Below the pieces are notes generated by a model. That model made no database searches. It saw only the letters and a list, made by a program, of their open reading frames with translations, and was not told the DNA's origin. Source: Hassallia byssoidea VB512170 (GTDB taxonomy: Bacteria; Cyanobacteriota; Cyanobacteriia; Cyanobacteriales; Nostocaceae). From it: a stretch of DNA of 39,226 bases. Numbering within the stretch: position 1 is the first letter of the stretch; each line of letters starts with the position of its first letter. Positions 11,903 through 21,125 of this stretch are shown here, one piece after another. Location: contig NZ_JTCM02000060.1 in assembly GCF_000817785.2 (NCBI RefSeq), positions 1 through 39,226 of the forward strand, read 5' to 3'. Made by a program: the position numbers and the translations under genes.

Positions 11903-12196
11903 TTATGCTGATACGGTAGAGCTTTTTAGTTTTTTCGCCAATTTTGACTTTTTCCTCGCTCCATTGTTCGGATGAAGTACACCCCGCTTTACAGCTTTAT
12001 CGATTTTGCTGTACGCCTCCGACATGCGATCGTCTACTTCTTTCTTTGATTCTGAGCTAGGATTAGCTGCATAGGTTGCTACAGCCGAAAGGTATTTTTT
12101 CATCAGCGTTTTCACTGCTGATTTATAAGCTTTGTTACGCAAGCGATTGCGTTCTGCGATCTTGGCGCGTTTCAGAGCAGACTTTGTATTCGCCAC
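11903..12196 (-). CDS. rpsT: 30S ribosomal protein S20
   Basis: This small basic protein binds 16S rRNA in the small subunit. From the chosen GTG start at 12196 it is 97 residues and begins [26 protein letters not shown], the normal family N-terminus (quoted here in pieces: [11 protein letters not shown], then [11 protein letters not shown]). A TTG 12 bases further out adds MGLT, which matches no S20 I know, so I prefer the GTG. Lys/Arg-rich helices run the whole length, ending [15 protein letters not shown]. It is the first gene of the minus-strand rpsT-tatD-rpoB block. Confidence 0.96.
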   Translation of the reverse strand: MANTKSALKRAKIAERNRLRNKAYKSAVKTLMKKYLSAVATYAANPSSESKKEVDDRMSEAYSKIDKAVKRGVLHPNNGARKKSKLAKKLKSSTVSA

Positions 12197-12841
12197 TGTC
12201 AATCCCAAAAATACTATTATTTATGTACACACACTACTAGGCTTACTAATATAGCATCTTTTTTGCCAATGTTATAATTCGGGCGAAAAAAATATCATAA
12301 CTAAATTTTGGATTTAAATTTTAATTTTGACGGCAAGCAGAAAAAAAGACGTTAACTCACCTACATGGAGGATATGACGACAACTAAAGAAATGCGTTAA
12401 AATTAGGTACTCCAGTAAATAAGGACTTCTCGCCAAGAGTTACCAAGCGCTCAGACCGCCTTTGTGAAAATGTGTTGCTGTCCTGCAAGGATCTATGAAC
12501 GGTTAAAGTTCAGTGGTGGAAATGTAGAGACACGATACCAAGCGCGTATCTACAAAATCAAGCTAATAAATTAGAAAATAGACAAAAATTATACTCAATG
12601 CTTACCTAAATTGCCAAAAAAAGGCAAGATGTTCAAACAAAACACCTCCACCGTTTGAGGTTAGAAAGCATACTTTCGCTGCGCGATCGCAACCCAAGTG
12701 CGATATGAAGCCTTGGGAGTATCAAAAAAATACAGGTTAAGCTAGAGAAGAGAATTAGGGTAAGCTTTGCGCCTAATTAGGTAAAGGGCAAAACTGATTC
12801 TCGGCGGGAATATTCGTTCATTTTGGCACTTTCCTTACTCC
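12197..12841. other. divergent promoter region between rpsT and hisD
   Basis: The 645 bases separate two divergent genes and must contain both promoters. I cannot place boxes confidently. It holds an imperfect GTAGAGAC-type hairpin at 12524-12553, HIP1 near 12680 and several poly-A tracts. A GGAGG followed by an 8-codon ORF (MTTTKEMR, start 12374) is visible but has no histidines, so it is not a his leader peptide. Confidence 0.45.
12524..12553. repeat. GTAGAGAC-type inverted repeat, diverged copy
   Basis: GTAGAGACACG and CGCGTATCTAC are imperfect inverted arms around 8 bases. The sequence resembles the cleaner copy at 37164-37193 and is a dispersed intergenic hairpin family. Confidence 0.5.
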
Positions 12842-14143
12842 ATGCTGCGAATTATTACTCAGCAGGCAGACGTCAGAGCAGAACTGCAACGTATCTGCGA
12901 TCGCACCCATGATGAACAGGTGCATCACAAAGAAGCAACCGTGCGGGAAGTGTTGCAAGCAGTGAAGCGCCAAGGCGACAAAGCTGTATTGCACTACACT
13001 GCCGAATTTGACCACCAAACCCTCAATCCCGGTGAACTGCGCGTTTCCGGTTCCGAACTGGATACGGCTTATCAACAGGTGTCAAAGGACTTGCTAGAGG
13101 CAATTCGGCTCGCTAGCAGGCTTATTGAAGCGTTTCATCGTCAGCGAGTACCGAAAAGCTGGGTACACTTTGGCGATGATGATGTAGTGCTGGGTAAGCG
13201 CTACACTCCTGTAGACCGAGCGGGATTATATATTCCTGGTGGTCGAGCTGCTTATCCAAGTACGGTGCTGATGAATGCTATTCCAGCGAGGGTGGCTAAT
13301 GTCCCCCGTGTGGTGATAGTAACGCCACCGGGAGCGCACAAAGCGATTAACCCAGCAGTGTTGGTAGCTGCCCAAGAAGCTGGGGTACAAGAAATTTATC
13401 GTGTCGGAGGCGCCCAAGCGATCGCCGCTTTAGCCTACGGTACAGAAACGATTCCGAAAGTAAATGTGATTACAGGTCCAGGTAACATTTATGTCACCCT
13501 AGCAAAAAAACTCGTATACGGTACTGTGGGCATTGATTCTTTAGCAGGACCAAGTGAAGTGCTAATTATTGCCGACGAAACCGCAAATCCCGTACATGTG
13601 GCGGCGGATTTGTTAGCACAAGCCGAACACGATCCGATGGCAGCAGCAATATTGTTGACAACGGATACAAGTTTGGCGAAGAACGTGCAAGTCGCTGTGG
13701 AAAGACAGCTAATAGATCACCCTAGAAGAATAGATACAGAAAAAGCGATCGCTCACTATGGCTTAATCGTCGTTGTCGAATCTCTAGAAGCCGCAGCTCA
13801 ATTCTCAAATGAGTTTGCCCCCGAACACTTAGAATTAGAAGTCGAAGATCCTTGGGCATTAATTCAACATATTCGCCATGCAGGGGCAATCTTCTTAGGG
13901 CATTCTACACCAGAAGCTGTGGGAGACTATTTAGCTGGACCAAATCACACTTTGCCTACTTCCGGTGCTGCTCATTATGCTTCGGCATTGGGTGTGGAAA
14001 CTTTCTTGAAACATTCGAGTATCATCCAATACTCCGAAACCGCCCTGCAAAAAGTGGCTGGCGCAATTGACGTACTAGCGACAGCGGAAGGCTTGCCTTC
14101 TCATGCTGATTCAGTTAGACGCCGAGTTCAAGAAGATGAATAA
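12842..14143 (+). CDS. hisD: histidinol dehydrogenase
   Basis: It catalyses the last two oxidations of histidine synthesis, L-histidinol to L-histidine, with NAD and zinc. It has 433 residues, normal for the family. Visible features are the YIPGGRAAYPSTVLMNAIPA segment (quoted short: YIPGGRAAYPSTV), IYRVGGAQAIAALAYGT, the GPGNIYVTLAKK loop, GPSEVLIIAD, the metal-site region LLAQAEHDP, the catalytic EFAPEHLE with its Glu-His pair, and GPNHTLPTSGAAHY. The ATG at 12842 follows a weak upstream purine stretch. It runs divergently from rpsT. No other his gene is in the window, as expected for cyanobacteria where his genes are scattered. Confidence 0.98.
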   Translation: MLRIITQQADVRAELQRICDRTHDEQVHHKEATVREVLQAVKRQGDKAVLHYTAEFDHQTLNPGELRVSGSELDTAYQQVSKDLLEAIRLASRLIEAFHRQRVPKSWVHFGDDDVVLGKRYTPVDRAGLYIPGGRAAYPSTVLMNAIPARVANVPRVVIVTPPGAHKAINPAVLVAAQEAGVQEIYRVGGAQAIAALAYGTETIPKVNVITGPGNIYVTLAKKLVYGTVGIDSLAGPSEVLIIADETANPVHVAADLLAQAEHDPMAAAILLTTDTSLAKNVQVAVERQLIDHPRRIDTEKAIAHYGLIVVVESLEAAAQFSNEFAPEHLELEVEDPWALIQHIRHAGAIFLGHSTPEAVGDYLAGPNHTLPTSGAAHYASALGVETFLKHSSIIQYSETALQKVAGAIDVLATAEGLPSHADSVRRRVQEDE

Positions 14144-14401
14144 TTACAAATTCTTAATTTTTTCTTAAACTTTTGGCAAAAGTTACCTAGTGGCTACAAA
14201 CTGAAAGTTTAAACGGCGATCGCAAGCCAGGTGTTACAACGGAGGGCAACCTCCGAAGTACAGCAAATCGCGATGCTATTTACGCAGGGCGTAGCTTCCA
14301 CGACAAAGGCACGTCCATATCGCTGCTCTTATTGTTGGTGTAACCGCCAACACATAAAGCAGGTAATAATGTGAAATGTCTACCTTGAGGAGACTACAGC
14401 G

Positions 14402-14827
14402 GTGCTAAATACTATTTTGGTAGCTCTGGACGGTTCAGAAATTGCAGAACGTGTAATTCAGACTTTACAGGAATTGGTGCTGCTAAAAGAAAGCAAAATA
14501 ATTCTCTGTCATGTGTTTCCCACCCCAGAGTCGGAAATGGAACTATCGGCAGATCGTCCTCAAGGAGAGTCACCAACACTTTCTTATTTTCATGTAGAAA
14601 AACAACTGCAATCCTATCAGGAACAGTTGCCAGTCAACAGTGAATTAGAATTAGTAACTGGCGATCCGGCAGAAGAAATTATTCGTCTTGCGAATATTTA
14701 CCAAGCTGACTTGATTATTATTGGCAGTCGCGGGTTAACTGGGATGAAGCGAATTGTTCAGGGTTCAGTTAGCAGTCAAGTGGTGGAAGAAGCTAATTGT
14801 TCAGTCTTGGTGGTGAAGTTGAATTAA
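14402..14827 (+). CDS. universal stress protein (UspA family)
   Basis: The 141-residue cytoplasmic protein has the Usp fold. It starts with ILVALDGSEIAERV and ends with the nucleotide-binding signature GSRGLTGMKRIVQGSVS, which fits G-x2-G-x9-G(S/T). It is therefore the ATP-binding type. The start is GTG at 14402 with GAGG about ten bases upstream. The 258 bases before it, after hisD, contain GC-rich repeat words and a HIP1 site. Usp proteins act in stress survival, but the specific trigger cannot be told from the sequence. It lies 28 bases before a Uma2 gene. Confidence 0.92.
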   Translation: MLNTILVALDGSEIAERVIQTLQELVLLKESKIILCHVFPTPESEMELSADRPQGESPTLSYFHVEKQLQSYQEQLPVNSELELVTGDPAEEIIRLANIYQADLIIIGSRGLTGMKRIVQGSVSSQVVEEANCSVLVVKLN

Positions 14828-14855
14828 AATCAGGTAAGGCAAATCAGATAATGCC

Positions 14856-15452
14856 ATGACCACAACTCCAGCAGTCACTAAACGACTTACCTTTGAAGAG
14901 TATCTAGCTTATGATGATGGTACTGATACACGCTACGAATTGGTTGATGGAGAACTAATTCCCATGAGTTTGGGAAGTGGGCAACATGGGGGGGTAACAG
15001 AATTTATCAATGTTTGCTTTCGAGAAGAAATTCTCCGATTAAAGTTAGATTGGACATCTAAACAAATGGTTGTCGGTGTTCGTTCTCCCCGCGCTGGCAG
15101 ATGGGATACATCAAGAATTCCCGATGTAGTTGTGCTTTTATTGCCCCAATGGCGAGAATTGAGAAACCGAGAAGCAGTTATTGAACTTAATGAACCACCT
15201 CCCTTACTTGTGGTAGAAGTTGTGAGCGAGTCAACAAAAACCGTAGATTATCGAGCCAAGCGAGTAGAATATAATATTTTAAATATTCCAGAGTATTGGA
15301 TTGTCGATTTATTAACTAACAAAGTAACTGTCTTCACATTAATTGAAGAATTATACGAACCAGCAGAGTTTGTTGGTAGCGAGCAAATTCAATCTCAAAT
15401 CTTTCCAGAATTAAAATTAACGGTTGAGCAAGTTTTAACAGCCGAAAATTAG
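14856..15452 (+). CDS. Uma2-family endonuclease-like protein (first copy)
   Basis: The 198-residue protein belongs to the Uma2/DUF820 group, a PD-(D/E)xK-fold family greatly expanded in cyanobacteria. Landmarks are [23 protein letters not shown], the Asp at 90 in RIPDVVVLL, Glu at 121 in [10 protein letters not shown] and Lys at 135. This is the expected catalytic triad, so the fold looks intact. The biological role of the family is not established. The ATG at 14856 is 28 bases after the usp stop, close enough for co-transcription. Confidence 0.9.
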   Translation: MTTTPAVTKRLTFEEYLAYDDGTDTRYELVDGELIPMSLGSGQHGGVTEFINVCFREEILRLKLDWTSKQMVVGVRSPRAGRWDTSRIPDVVVLLLPQWRELRNREAVIELNEPPPLLVVEVVSESTKTVDYRAKRVEYNILNIPEYWIVDLLTNKVTVFTLIEELYEPAEFVGSEQIQSQIFPELKLTVEQVLTAEN

Positions 15453-15652
15453 AGAACAGATTTCAAGACTTATTACTTACTAAATAATGCCTATACTCTC
15501 TTTTTTGAGCTTTATGAGTAAACACATAATCTGATATATTATGTAATTTTATATAGACTAAACTGACTAGTTTTCTGACGATATTCCCGGATAATTGTAA
15601 GGATTACACCACCAATTCTAATAGTGAAATAGAATATATGTTTTCTTGGTTA

Positions 15653-15919
15653 TTAACTTTCGTCTTTATAAATCTTGCTACGATGTCCAATTTCTACAAC
15701 AGTCACCAATAAAATATCATCGAGAATATCGTATAAAATGCGATAATCACCTACTCTAATTCGATAACCATACTCTCTATTTTTTAACTTTTTAACTTCG
15801 TTGGGACGGAGTTCTGTAGCTAAATCATCAATTTTAACTTGTATGCGTTCTTGAAGTTCAGACGATAATTTTTTAAGTTGTTTTGATGCACCCTTTGAGA
15901 TTTCAACTTTATAACTCAC
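15653..15919 (-). CDS. RelE/ParE-family toxin
   Basis: The 88-residue protein has the RelE/ParE fold. It begins MSYKVEISKGASKQLKKL and has the core YRIRVGDYRILYDILDD followed by VVEIGHRSKIY, typical of RelE/YafQ-like mRNA interferases. Basic residues and a final Tyr are present, as in active toxins. The start is GTG at 15919, and its first bases overlap the antitoxin stop by four bases (GTGA), which implies translational coupling. The partner is the upstream antitoxin gene. Length is complete. Confidence 0.9.
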   Translation of the reverse strand: MSYKVEISKGASKQLKKLSSELQERIQVKIDDLATELRPNEVKKLKNREYGYRIRVGDYRILYDILDDILLVTVVEIGHRSKIYKDES

Positions 15920-16143
15920 ACTACTTCCTTTTTCAGTTCTTTTTTAACTTCTTCCCATGACATTGTGCCGTTAATCCGTATATCTTCCTTGGCTTCATCA
16001 TAGGCTTTGAGATCGTCTTGTTCCTCTTCTTCATCTATACGTTTTAGTAATGCGAAAATCTCATCTAAAGTGCTATCGTAAGCTTGATTTAGCAGTACGT
16101 TGATAGCTTTGATTATCTCTTCTCTGTCTTGTTCGGTTTTCAT
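15916..16143 (-). CDS. antitoxin of the RelE-type pair
   Basis: This acidic 75-residue protein precedes and overlaps the toxin gene. It begins MKTEQDREEIIKAINVLLN and ends EEVKKELKKEVV. The sequence is mostly helical and rich in Glu/Asp in the middle (RIDEEEEQDDLK). Small acidic proteins in this position neutralise the toxin and often bind their own promoter. No DNA-binding fold is obvious, so repression is inferred only from the family. It begins at ATG 16143 with a weak upstream GAG. Confidence 0.82.
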   Translation of the reverse strand: MKTEQDREEIIKAINVLLNQAYDSTLDEIFALLKRIDEEEEQDDLKAYDEAKEDIRINGTMSWEEVKKELKKEVV

Positions 16144-16203
16144 TTTTATTTCTCACTTTCGGTTTTTAAGTCTAGTGTAGACGGGTTAATCATTCTTTAA
16201 AAC

Positions 16204-16422
16204 TTATTTAATTTGAAACATTTCACCTATGTCTACCTGGAAATAACTACATAATTTAATAGCGACTTGGCAATCTATCCAGCTAAAACTATTTTTTAAA
16301 TAACCTCTTATAGCGTTTTCACTCACTTCTAGTTTTTGAACTTTATAAGTAAACACATCATCAAATCGGTTACACCATTTCTCAAAGCACGGAGGCATGG
16401 CTGCGGGCATTGTCTCTTTCAT
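16204..16422 (-). pseudogene. small ORF: transposase-like start joined to HTH-like tail
   Basis: The 72-residue ORF has two unlike halves. Residues 1-32 (MPPCFEKWCNRFDDVFTYK region) resemble the N-terminus of an IS4/IS701-type cyanobacterial transposase, from memory. From residue 33 the sequence AIRGYLKN... IKLCSYFQVDIGEMFQI matches the end of XRE-type HTH proteins, as seen in many antitoxins. The junction looks like a deletion or insertion scar. It lies 61 bases upstream of the toxin-antitoxin pair on the same strand. It could be expressed as a short HTH-like protein, or be a dead fusion. Confidence 0.45.
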
Positions 16423-16806
16423 CGAAAGTCACTTTGATGTGAAAACTATGCTGGTAGAGCATTATACCCTTTTTTATTCTTCTTTTTGTTTAAGTCCCAC
16501 TAATGACTTTAAAAGCTAACGTAGGTAGGCTTTGTACGCGCAACCCCGCACACTTGAGTCTAATACGAAGTTGCATTGTCATTGGTAGTAAGGAAGTCCG
16601 AAGCGACGTTCACGCGTAGCGTCTGGTGACAGGAGAAGGAAGCAATAGAAATGGACTTTGAGCTACCACGAACTTAACGCAACTTGGTATAAGTCTCGTT
16701 ATCTTTATGAGTGCAAGAGGTCTAATAATTTAAGGATTTATTAACGCTTTCCCACGTTGTACCTCAAAACAAGGGAAAACGAGGGAAAAAGCGATCGCAT
16801 TCCGTT
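16423..16806. other. intergenic repeat-bearing region
   Basis: No gene is visible. Around 16600-16650 it has the words GACGTTCACGCGTAGCGTCTGGTGACAG (given in parts: GTTCACGCGTAGCGTC), typical of dispersed GC-rich repeats. A HIP1 site is near 16793. The ends may mark old insertion events. Confidence 0.4.
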
Positions 16807-17034
16807 TTACTTACCCTGTTGTTCGACGAGCCAAGTTACCAAATCTCCCACCGAGGAGAAATCTAACAAAGCCTCACTTAAATCTTCCAAGCGATCGGTG
16901 GAAGAGGAGCGAATACGTGCTTGTAAATCAGCGTCGAGTGTACCGAACAACCGTGTCAGTGGACGCATAATCATTACTAACGCCTCTTCCTGTCTTCCCT
17001 CTTCTAAAATTTCTTGGAAAATGACTGACTGCAA
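16807..17034 (-). pseudogene. C-terminal remnant of an Rpn/DUF4351 protein
   Basis: The 75-residue ORF begins at a TTG and reads SVIFQEILEEGRQEEALVM, then RLFGTLDADLQARIRS and LEDLSEALLDFSSVGDLVTWL. This is the DUF4351 end of Rpn-type recombination-promoting nuclease/transposase-like proteins. The catalytic N-terminal domain is missing. Upstream in frame only about 17 more codons are open before a stop at 17083-17085, so the gene is truncated. It is not expected to function. Confidence 0.7.
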
Positions 17035-17130
17035 AGCGCGAGCACATACGCTCCGAAGTGGACAGTTTTTTGGTGCGGTTTGTCAGTAAATGTCAGGTTT
17101 TGTCCAGTAAATAGTCTATTAGAAGATAAC

Positions 17131-17559
17131 TCACCGCTTTTGAGTTGCCAAAAAGGTTCGCAAGCTTAACAAACTCAAGCTTTGCCCCAAATTCAACGGC
17201 AAAATTGATACTCCTTCCAAGCGGGACTGTACCCAACCTTCACCCCAGTACCATTCATGAAAGCCGTCGATACCTTGACTGAGTAGCAAGCGCAAACAGT
17301 TGGGTTTTGCTACGTCTACTTGATGATGAATCTTAACTAGTCCAATTGAGCTAGTAAACTGAAATCCTGAATGTAGTTCTTCAGGCATTCCGGGGGAAAA
17401 ACGTTGCCCGATGAGCCATTTTTCTTGTTGCACAGGACGCAGCAGACTGTCTTTGATTGTAGCGGCTGATGCTTCAACTTCTATACGTAGTTGACTTTGT
17501 TGAAAATTACCGAACATTTTGAGAGCGATGGCTTTGCCAACGCGCTTGAGCGATCGCAT
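17131..17559 (-). CDS. conserved cyanobacterial hypothetical protein
   Basis: The protein has 142 residues from an ATG at 17559, which overlaps a HIP1 site. The pattern of alternating hydrophobic strands, FQFTSSIGLVKIHHQVDV, the tryptophan-rich GIDGFHEWYWGEGWVQS and LEGVSILPLNLGQSLSLLSL is recognisable from related cyanobacterial genomes, but no function is known to me. A START/SRPBCC-like ligand-binding fold is possible. No signal peptide or membrane segment is seen. It runs opposite to hslO, separated by about 240 bases. Confidence 0.75.
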   Translation of the reverse strand: MRSLKRVGKAIALKMFGNFQQSQLRIEVEASAATIKDSLLRPVQQEKWLIGQRFSPGMPEELHSGFQFTSSIGLVKIHHQVDVAKPNCLRLLLSQGIDGFHEWYWGEGWVQSRLEGVSILPLNLGQSLSLLSLRTFLATQKR

Positions 17560-17803
17560 TTTCTTTTAGTATGACAAATGTGGTTCATCAGATACGGGCT
17601 TGTTCAAAGGAAAATGAAAATTTCATTACACGACGGGCACGTTGAAATATTTCTTCAAAATTCCCTACTTTCGCTCAAGCGCGGAAAACCGCTTCTTTTC
17701 ATACGGACATCTTTAACCATTGTTGCTTTGTTTGGTCACTTTTCTACGAGCTGATGAACTTAAAATAGAAAAAGTGAACTTGTTAAGAAATGTAAGGTTA
17801 TTC

Positions 17804-18703
17804 ATGGCGGATCAGTTAATTCGCGCCACAGCGGCTGATGGTGGAATTCGTGCAGTCGGTGTGATTACCACACGTCTGACAGAAGAAGCAAGGACTAGAC
17901 ACAAGCTTTCTTATGTAGCAACCGCAGCCTTGGGTCGAACTATGGCAGCTGGCTTGTTGATGGCTTCTAATATGAAGCGAGAAGGCTCTAGAGTCAACGT
18001 CCGAATTAAAGGCGATGGTCCTTTGGGTGGTATCTTGGTAGATGCTGGCTTAGATGGAACGGTACGCGGCTATGTAGAAAATCCGGCGATCGAATTGCCT
18101 CCCAATGCCAAAGGAAAACTTGACGTTGGTGGCGCAGTCGGTAATGGCTACCTTTACGTCGTTCGCGATGTGGGTTACGGCTATCCTTACTCTAGTACGG
18201 TAGAACTCGTTTCTGGGGAAATTGGGGACGATATAGCTCATTATCTGGTAAACTCTGAACAAACACCTTCTGCTGTAGTTTTAGGTGTGTTCGTGGGTGC
18301 AAATGGGGTGACTGCTGCTGGAGGCTTACTCGTACAAGTGTTGCCAAAAGCCGCTAGAGATGAAGAGCTAGTCGCAAAGTTAGAATCACGAGTGGCAAGT
18401 TTAGCTGGATTTACGCCATTGTTGCAAGCAGGCAAAACATTGCCAGAAATTTTTCAAGACTTGCTGGGTGATATGAATTTGGTGATTTTCCCAGAAACTC
18501 AAATGCTACGCTTTCATTGTGGTTGCTCTTTTAACCGCGTCCTCGGAGCGTTAAAAATTTTAGGAGAAGCTGAACTGCAAGACATGATTGCTAAAGATGA
18601 TGGTGCTGAGGCAACTTGCGATTTTTGCGGCTCAGTATATCACGCAAGTAGCGACCAGCTAGCGCAATTAATTGACGATTTACATGCGGAATCTTCCGTT
18701 TAA
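17804..18703 (+). CDS. hslO: redox-regulated chaperone Hsp33
   Basis: This is a cytoplasmic holdase activated by oxidation. From the ATG at 17804 it is 299 residues and begins MADQLIRATAADGGIRAVG, the usual family start. The frame is open 28 codons further to 17720, but that part is not conserved. The four zinc-binding switch cysteines are at 239 and 241 (HCGC) and at 272 and 275 (CDFC). Other landmarks are IKGDGPLGG and the long central beta-rich domain. It starts 240 bases from the divergent hypothetical gene. Confidence 0.97.
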   Translation: MADQLIRATAADGGIRAVGVITTRLTEEARTRHKLSYVATAALGRTMAAGLLMASNMKREGSRVNVRIKGDGPLGGILVDAGLDGTVRGYVENPAIELPPNAKGKLDVGGAVGNGYLYVVRDVGYGYPYSSTVELVSGEIGDDIAHYLVNSEQTPSAVVLGVFVGANGVTAAGGLLVQVLPKAARDEELVAKLESRVASLAGFTPLLQAGKTLPEIFQDLLGDMNLVIFPETQMLRFHCGCSFNRVLGALKILGEAELQDMIAKDDGAEATCDFCGSVYHASSDQLAQLIDDLHAESSV

Positions 18704-18859
18704 AGATAAGTATAAAAAGATACGATTATTTCATTGCGTTAATGATATCTGTGGAGAGAGATAATTGAGACTAGCTTTTTCATGACGAGAAAGTTACTAT
18801 GGCAACAAAGAAATTATCGAATCATAACAGATCGCTGTGAAATTATTTTGGTGTGAGAG

Positions 18860-20896
18860 ATGACAGAGCGGGATATTCCAGAGAGTTGGTCATCAGCCAG
18901 AGCAACAGAGCCAGATGAAATAACCAGATTATCACGATCGCTGCCAATCGGCGATCGCGTGTCTGGTGTCCCAGCTAATGGTTCTACCTCAAAGTCAGTG
19001 AAGCGCCGAAAAAAACGCAATTCTGATAAAGAACAAGGGACAGCCAGCACTAGTTATGGTAAAATCCCCAACTGGATGAAAAGCTGGGTGTTATGGACAG
19101 TTTTATTAGCGTTGATTCCTGGCAGTATCGGCTTTATTTCGATGGCGATGCTGCTAAAGTTGCCATCGGCACCAAACTGTCCATCGATTTTTTGGCCCCT
19201 TGCTAGTGCATCGGTGCGACTGCACTGCGCTCAATTGGCAGCTTCTAAGCAGACGGTGAATGACTTGTTACAAGCGATCGCCTTAGTCAAGCAACTGCCA
19301 GAAAATCACCCACTACGGGCAGAAATTAATCGCAACCTAGAAGAGTGGTCGCGTTCGATTTTACAGCTAGCCGATCAAAGTTTTCAATCAGGGAAGTTAG
19401 ACGAAGCGATCGCAACAGCACGTAAAATTCCTCAAAACCTCTCGGCTGATAAATTAGTAGATGAGCAAATTACCAAATGGCAGTCAATTTGGTCTAAGGG
19501 AGAAAACATTTACCAAAAAGCGGAAGAAGAACTACGCCAAGCACATTCGCAATCCGCTTTTATGGTGGCATCTAAATTGCTGCGGGTAGATAATAAATAC
19601 TGGCAAACAGCTAAGTACGATCAATTAAATCGCTTGATTGTCTCAGCGCGAGAAGATGGCGAAAAGTTAGCAAAAGCCAACGGCTTGGCTGAAGACTCTG
19701 GAGTAGATAATCTACTAAAAGCCATCAAGATAGCTGAATCAATTGGGCAAGATAGTTACGTTTATCAAAAGGCACAGGCAACGATTCCAGTATTTGGACG
19801 GAAAATCCTGGCATTAGCACAGAAAAAGCTAGATCGTCGGGATGCGGATGAAGCGCTGGAAATTGTCGGCAAAATTCCGGCAAGTACAGGGCTAAAGTTG
19901 GAAATCGAAGACTTTACAGCTATAGCTGATGCCCAAAGAAATGCGTGGATCGGCAGTGTTTCTGGTTTAGAAACAGCGATCGCCCAAGCACAACAAATTG
20001 ACCCCTCAAGACCAGTTTACGACAAGGCACAAAAACTGATTGCTCGTTGGCAGTTGGAAATTGAAGATGTTGCCAATTTAGAAAAAGCCCGTACACTGGC
20101 AAGTCAGGGAACAGTTAGCGATTTGAATGCAGCGATCGCTCAAGCGCGTCTTATCCCGGCTAATAATCCTCGTGGTTCTGAAGCTAGACAAGAAATGGGA
20201 CGCTGGCGTGCCGAAGCTGAGACAATCGAAGATAAACCTTATTTGGAACGCGCTGAACAGATAAGTTTTATAGAAGATGTTAACTCATTGCAAGCAGCGA
20301 TCGCCGAAGCAAGTCAAATTCGTAACGGTCGGGCATTGTATCCAGAAGCACGCCGAAAAATTCGCACTTGGACGGCGAAAATTCAGCGAATTCAAGATCA
20401 GCCATACTTAGATCAAGCGCGACAAATTGCTAGTACTGGCGATCTAGCCTCTGCGATTAAAGCTGCCGAACAAATTGCCTCGTCAGGACGCGCACTAAGT
20501 GGTGAAGCACAAGCATCTATAGACGATTGGCGAGGGCAAGTCCGCGCTAGAGAAAATTGGCGGAAAGCGCGGGAAGTGGCACTTGCTGGCACTCCAGAAG
20601 CTTTGTCAGAGGCAATACAGCTAGCGGATCGAGTGCCAAGTCGTAGTTTGTTACGCAATGACGTGAATCCGGCTATTGACCAATGGAGTCAGCAATTATT
20701 AGACATAGCCCGCTCTTTGAGTGAATCTGATATCGTCCAAGGTATTGAAATTGCAAAACTGGTTCCCCAAGGTTCTGCTGCTTACAGCGCAGCGCGAGAG
20801 CAAATTAGGAATTGGCGCGAGTTGCTCAAGCCTGAACCTGAGCCAGAGCCACAGCAATTTCCTGAGGAATCAACAACGACACCTGAGCAGCAGTAA
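18860..20896 (+). CDS. membrane-anchored helical-repeat protein
   Basis: The 678-residue protein has a polar, basic N-terminus (RRKKR near 49-53), one membrane helix at about 76-99 and a long helical-repeat body. At least eight units end in an Ile-x-x-Trp type motif (NLEEW, ITKW, IARW, MGRW, IRTW, IDDW, IDQW, IRNW). Each is preceded by AI..A..IP-like helices (LQAAIAEASQI, LNAAIAQARLIP, LETAIAQAQQI). These are TPR-like repeats. The tail is acidic and Pro-rich (PEPEPEPQQFPEE). Homologues are often labelled chromosome segregation ATPase-like, but there is no Walker motif here, so I do not accept that label. A role as a scaffold at the membrane is inference. Start ATG at 18860; terminator about 230 bases after the stop. 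Confidence 0.85.
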   Translation: MTERDIPESWSSARATEPDEITRLSRSLPIGDRVSGVPANGSTSKSVKRRKKRNSDKEQGTASTSYGKIPNWMKSWVLWTVLLALIPGSIGFISMAMLLKLPSAPNCPSIFWPLASASVRLHCAQLAASKQTVNDLLQAIALVKQLPENHPLRAEINRNLEEWSRSILQLADQSFQSGKLDEAIATARKIPQNLSADKLVDEQITKWQSIWSKGENIYQKAEEELRQAHSQSAFMVASKLLRVDNKYWQTAKYDQLNRLIVSAREDGEKLAKANGLAEDSGVDNLLKAIKIAESIGQDSYVYQKAQATIPVFGRKILALAQKKLDRRDADEALEIVGKIPASTGLKLEIEDFTAIADAQRNAWIGSVSGLETAIAQAQQIDPSRPVYDKAQKLIARWQLEIEDVANLEKARTLASQGTVSDLNAAIAQARLIPANNPRGSEARQEMGRWRAEAETIEDKPYLERAEQISFIEDVNSLQAAIAEASQIRNGRALYPEARRKIRTWTAKIQRIQDQPYLDQARQIASTGDLASAIKAAEQIASSGRALSGEAQASIDDWRGQVRARENWRKAREVALAGTPEALSEAIQLADRVPSRSLLRNDVNPAIDQWSQQLLDIARSLSESDIVQGIEIAKLVPQGSAAYSAAREQIRNWRELLKPEPEPEPQQFPEESTTTPEQQ

Positions 20897-20935
20897 TATC
20901 AAATCTGGTTGTGAGATATTGATTTCGTTGCATTA

Positions 20936-21066
20936 CCCGCCAGAGATTAAAATCTCTGGCTAATAGCTAAAGTCATCTCAAGATGACTAAATGAATCTTG
21001 GTCAAGCTTTTCAGTCCATTTTAATGGAATACGCGCTATTAGCCATGAACTAAAGTTCATGGCGGG
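20936..21066. repeat. nested multi-hairpin palindromic element
   Basis: The outer arms CCCGCCA (20936-20942) and TGGCGGG (21060-21066) enclose a second stem GGCTAATAGC / GCTATTAGCC. Inside are local hairpins CAGAGATT/AATCTCTG, AGTCATCT/AGATGACT, GTCCATT/AATGGA and CATGAACT/AGTTCATG. The folded form resembles a four-way junction. Elements of this build recur in cyanobacterial intergenic DNA. It lies between the helical-repeat gene and dapL and has no ORF. Confidence 0.8.
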
Positions 21067-21125
21067 ATAAATGGTTAATTGAGAATAGTGCATTTCGCTC
21101 AGTTTAAATCAACAATAATTCTCAT

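Noticed and set aside
12374-12400. 8-codon ORF (MTTTKEMR) with a strong GGAGG before it, upstream of hisD
   Set aside because: It has no histidine codons and lies 440 bases away from hisD, so it is not an attenuation leader.
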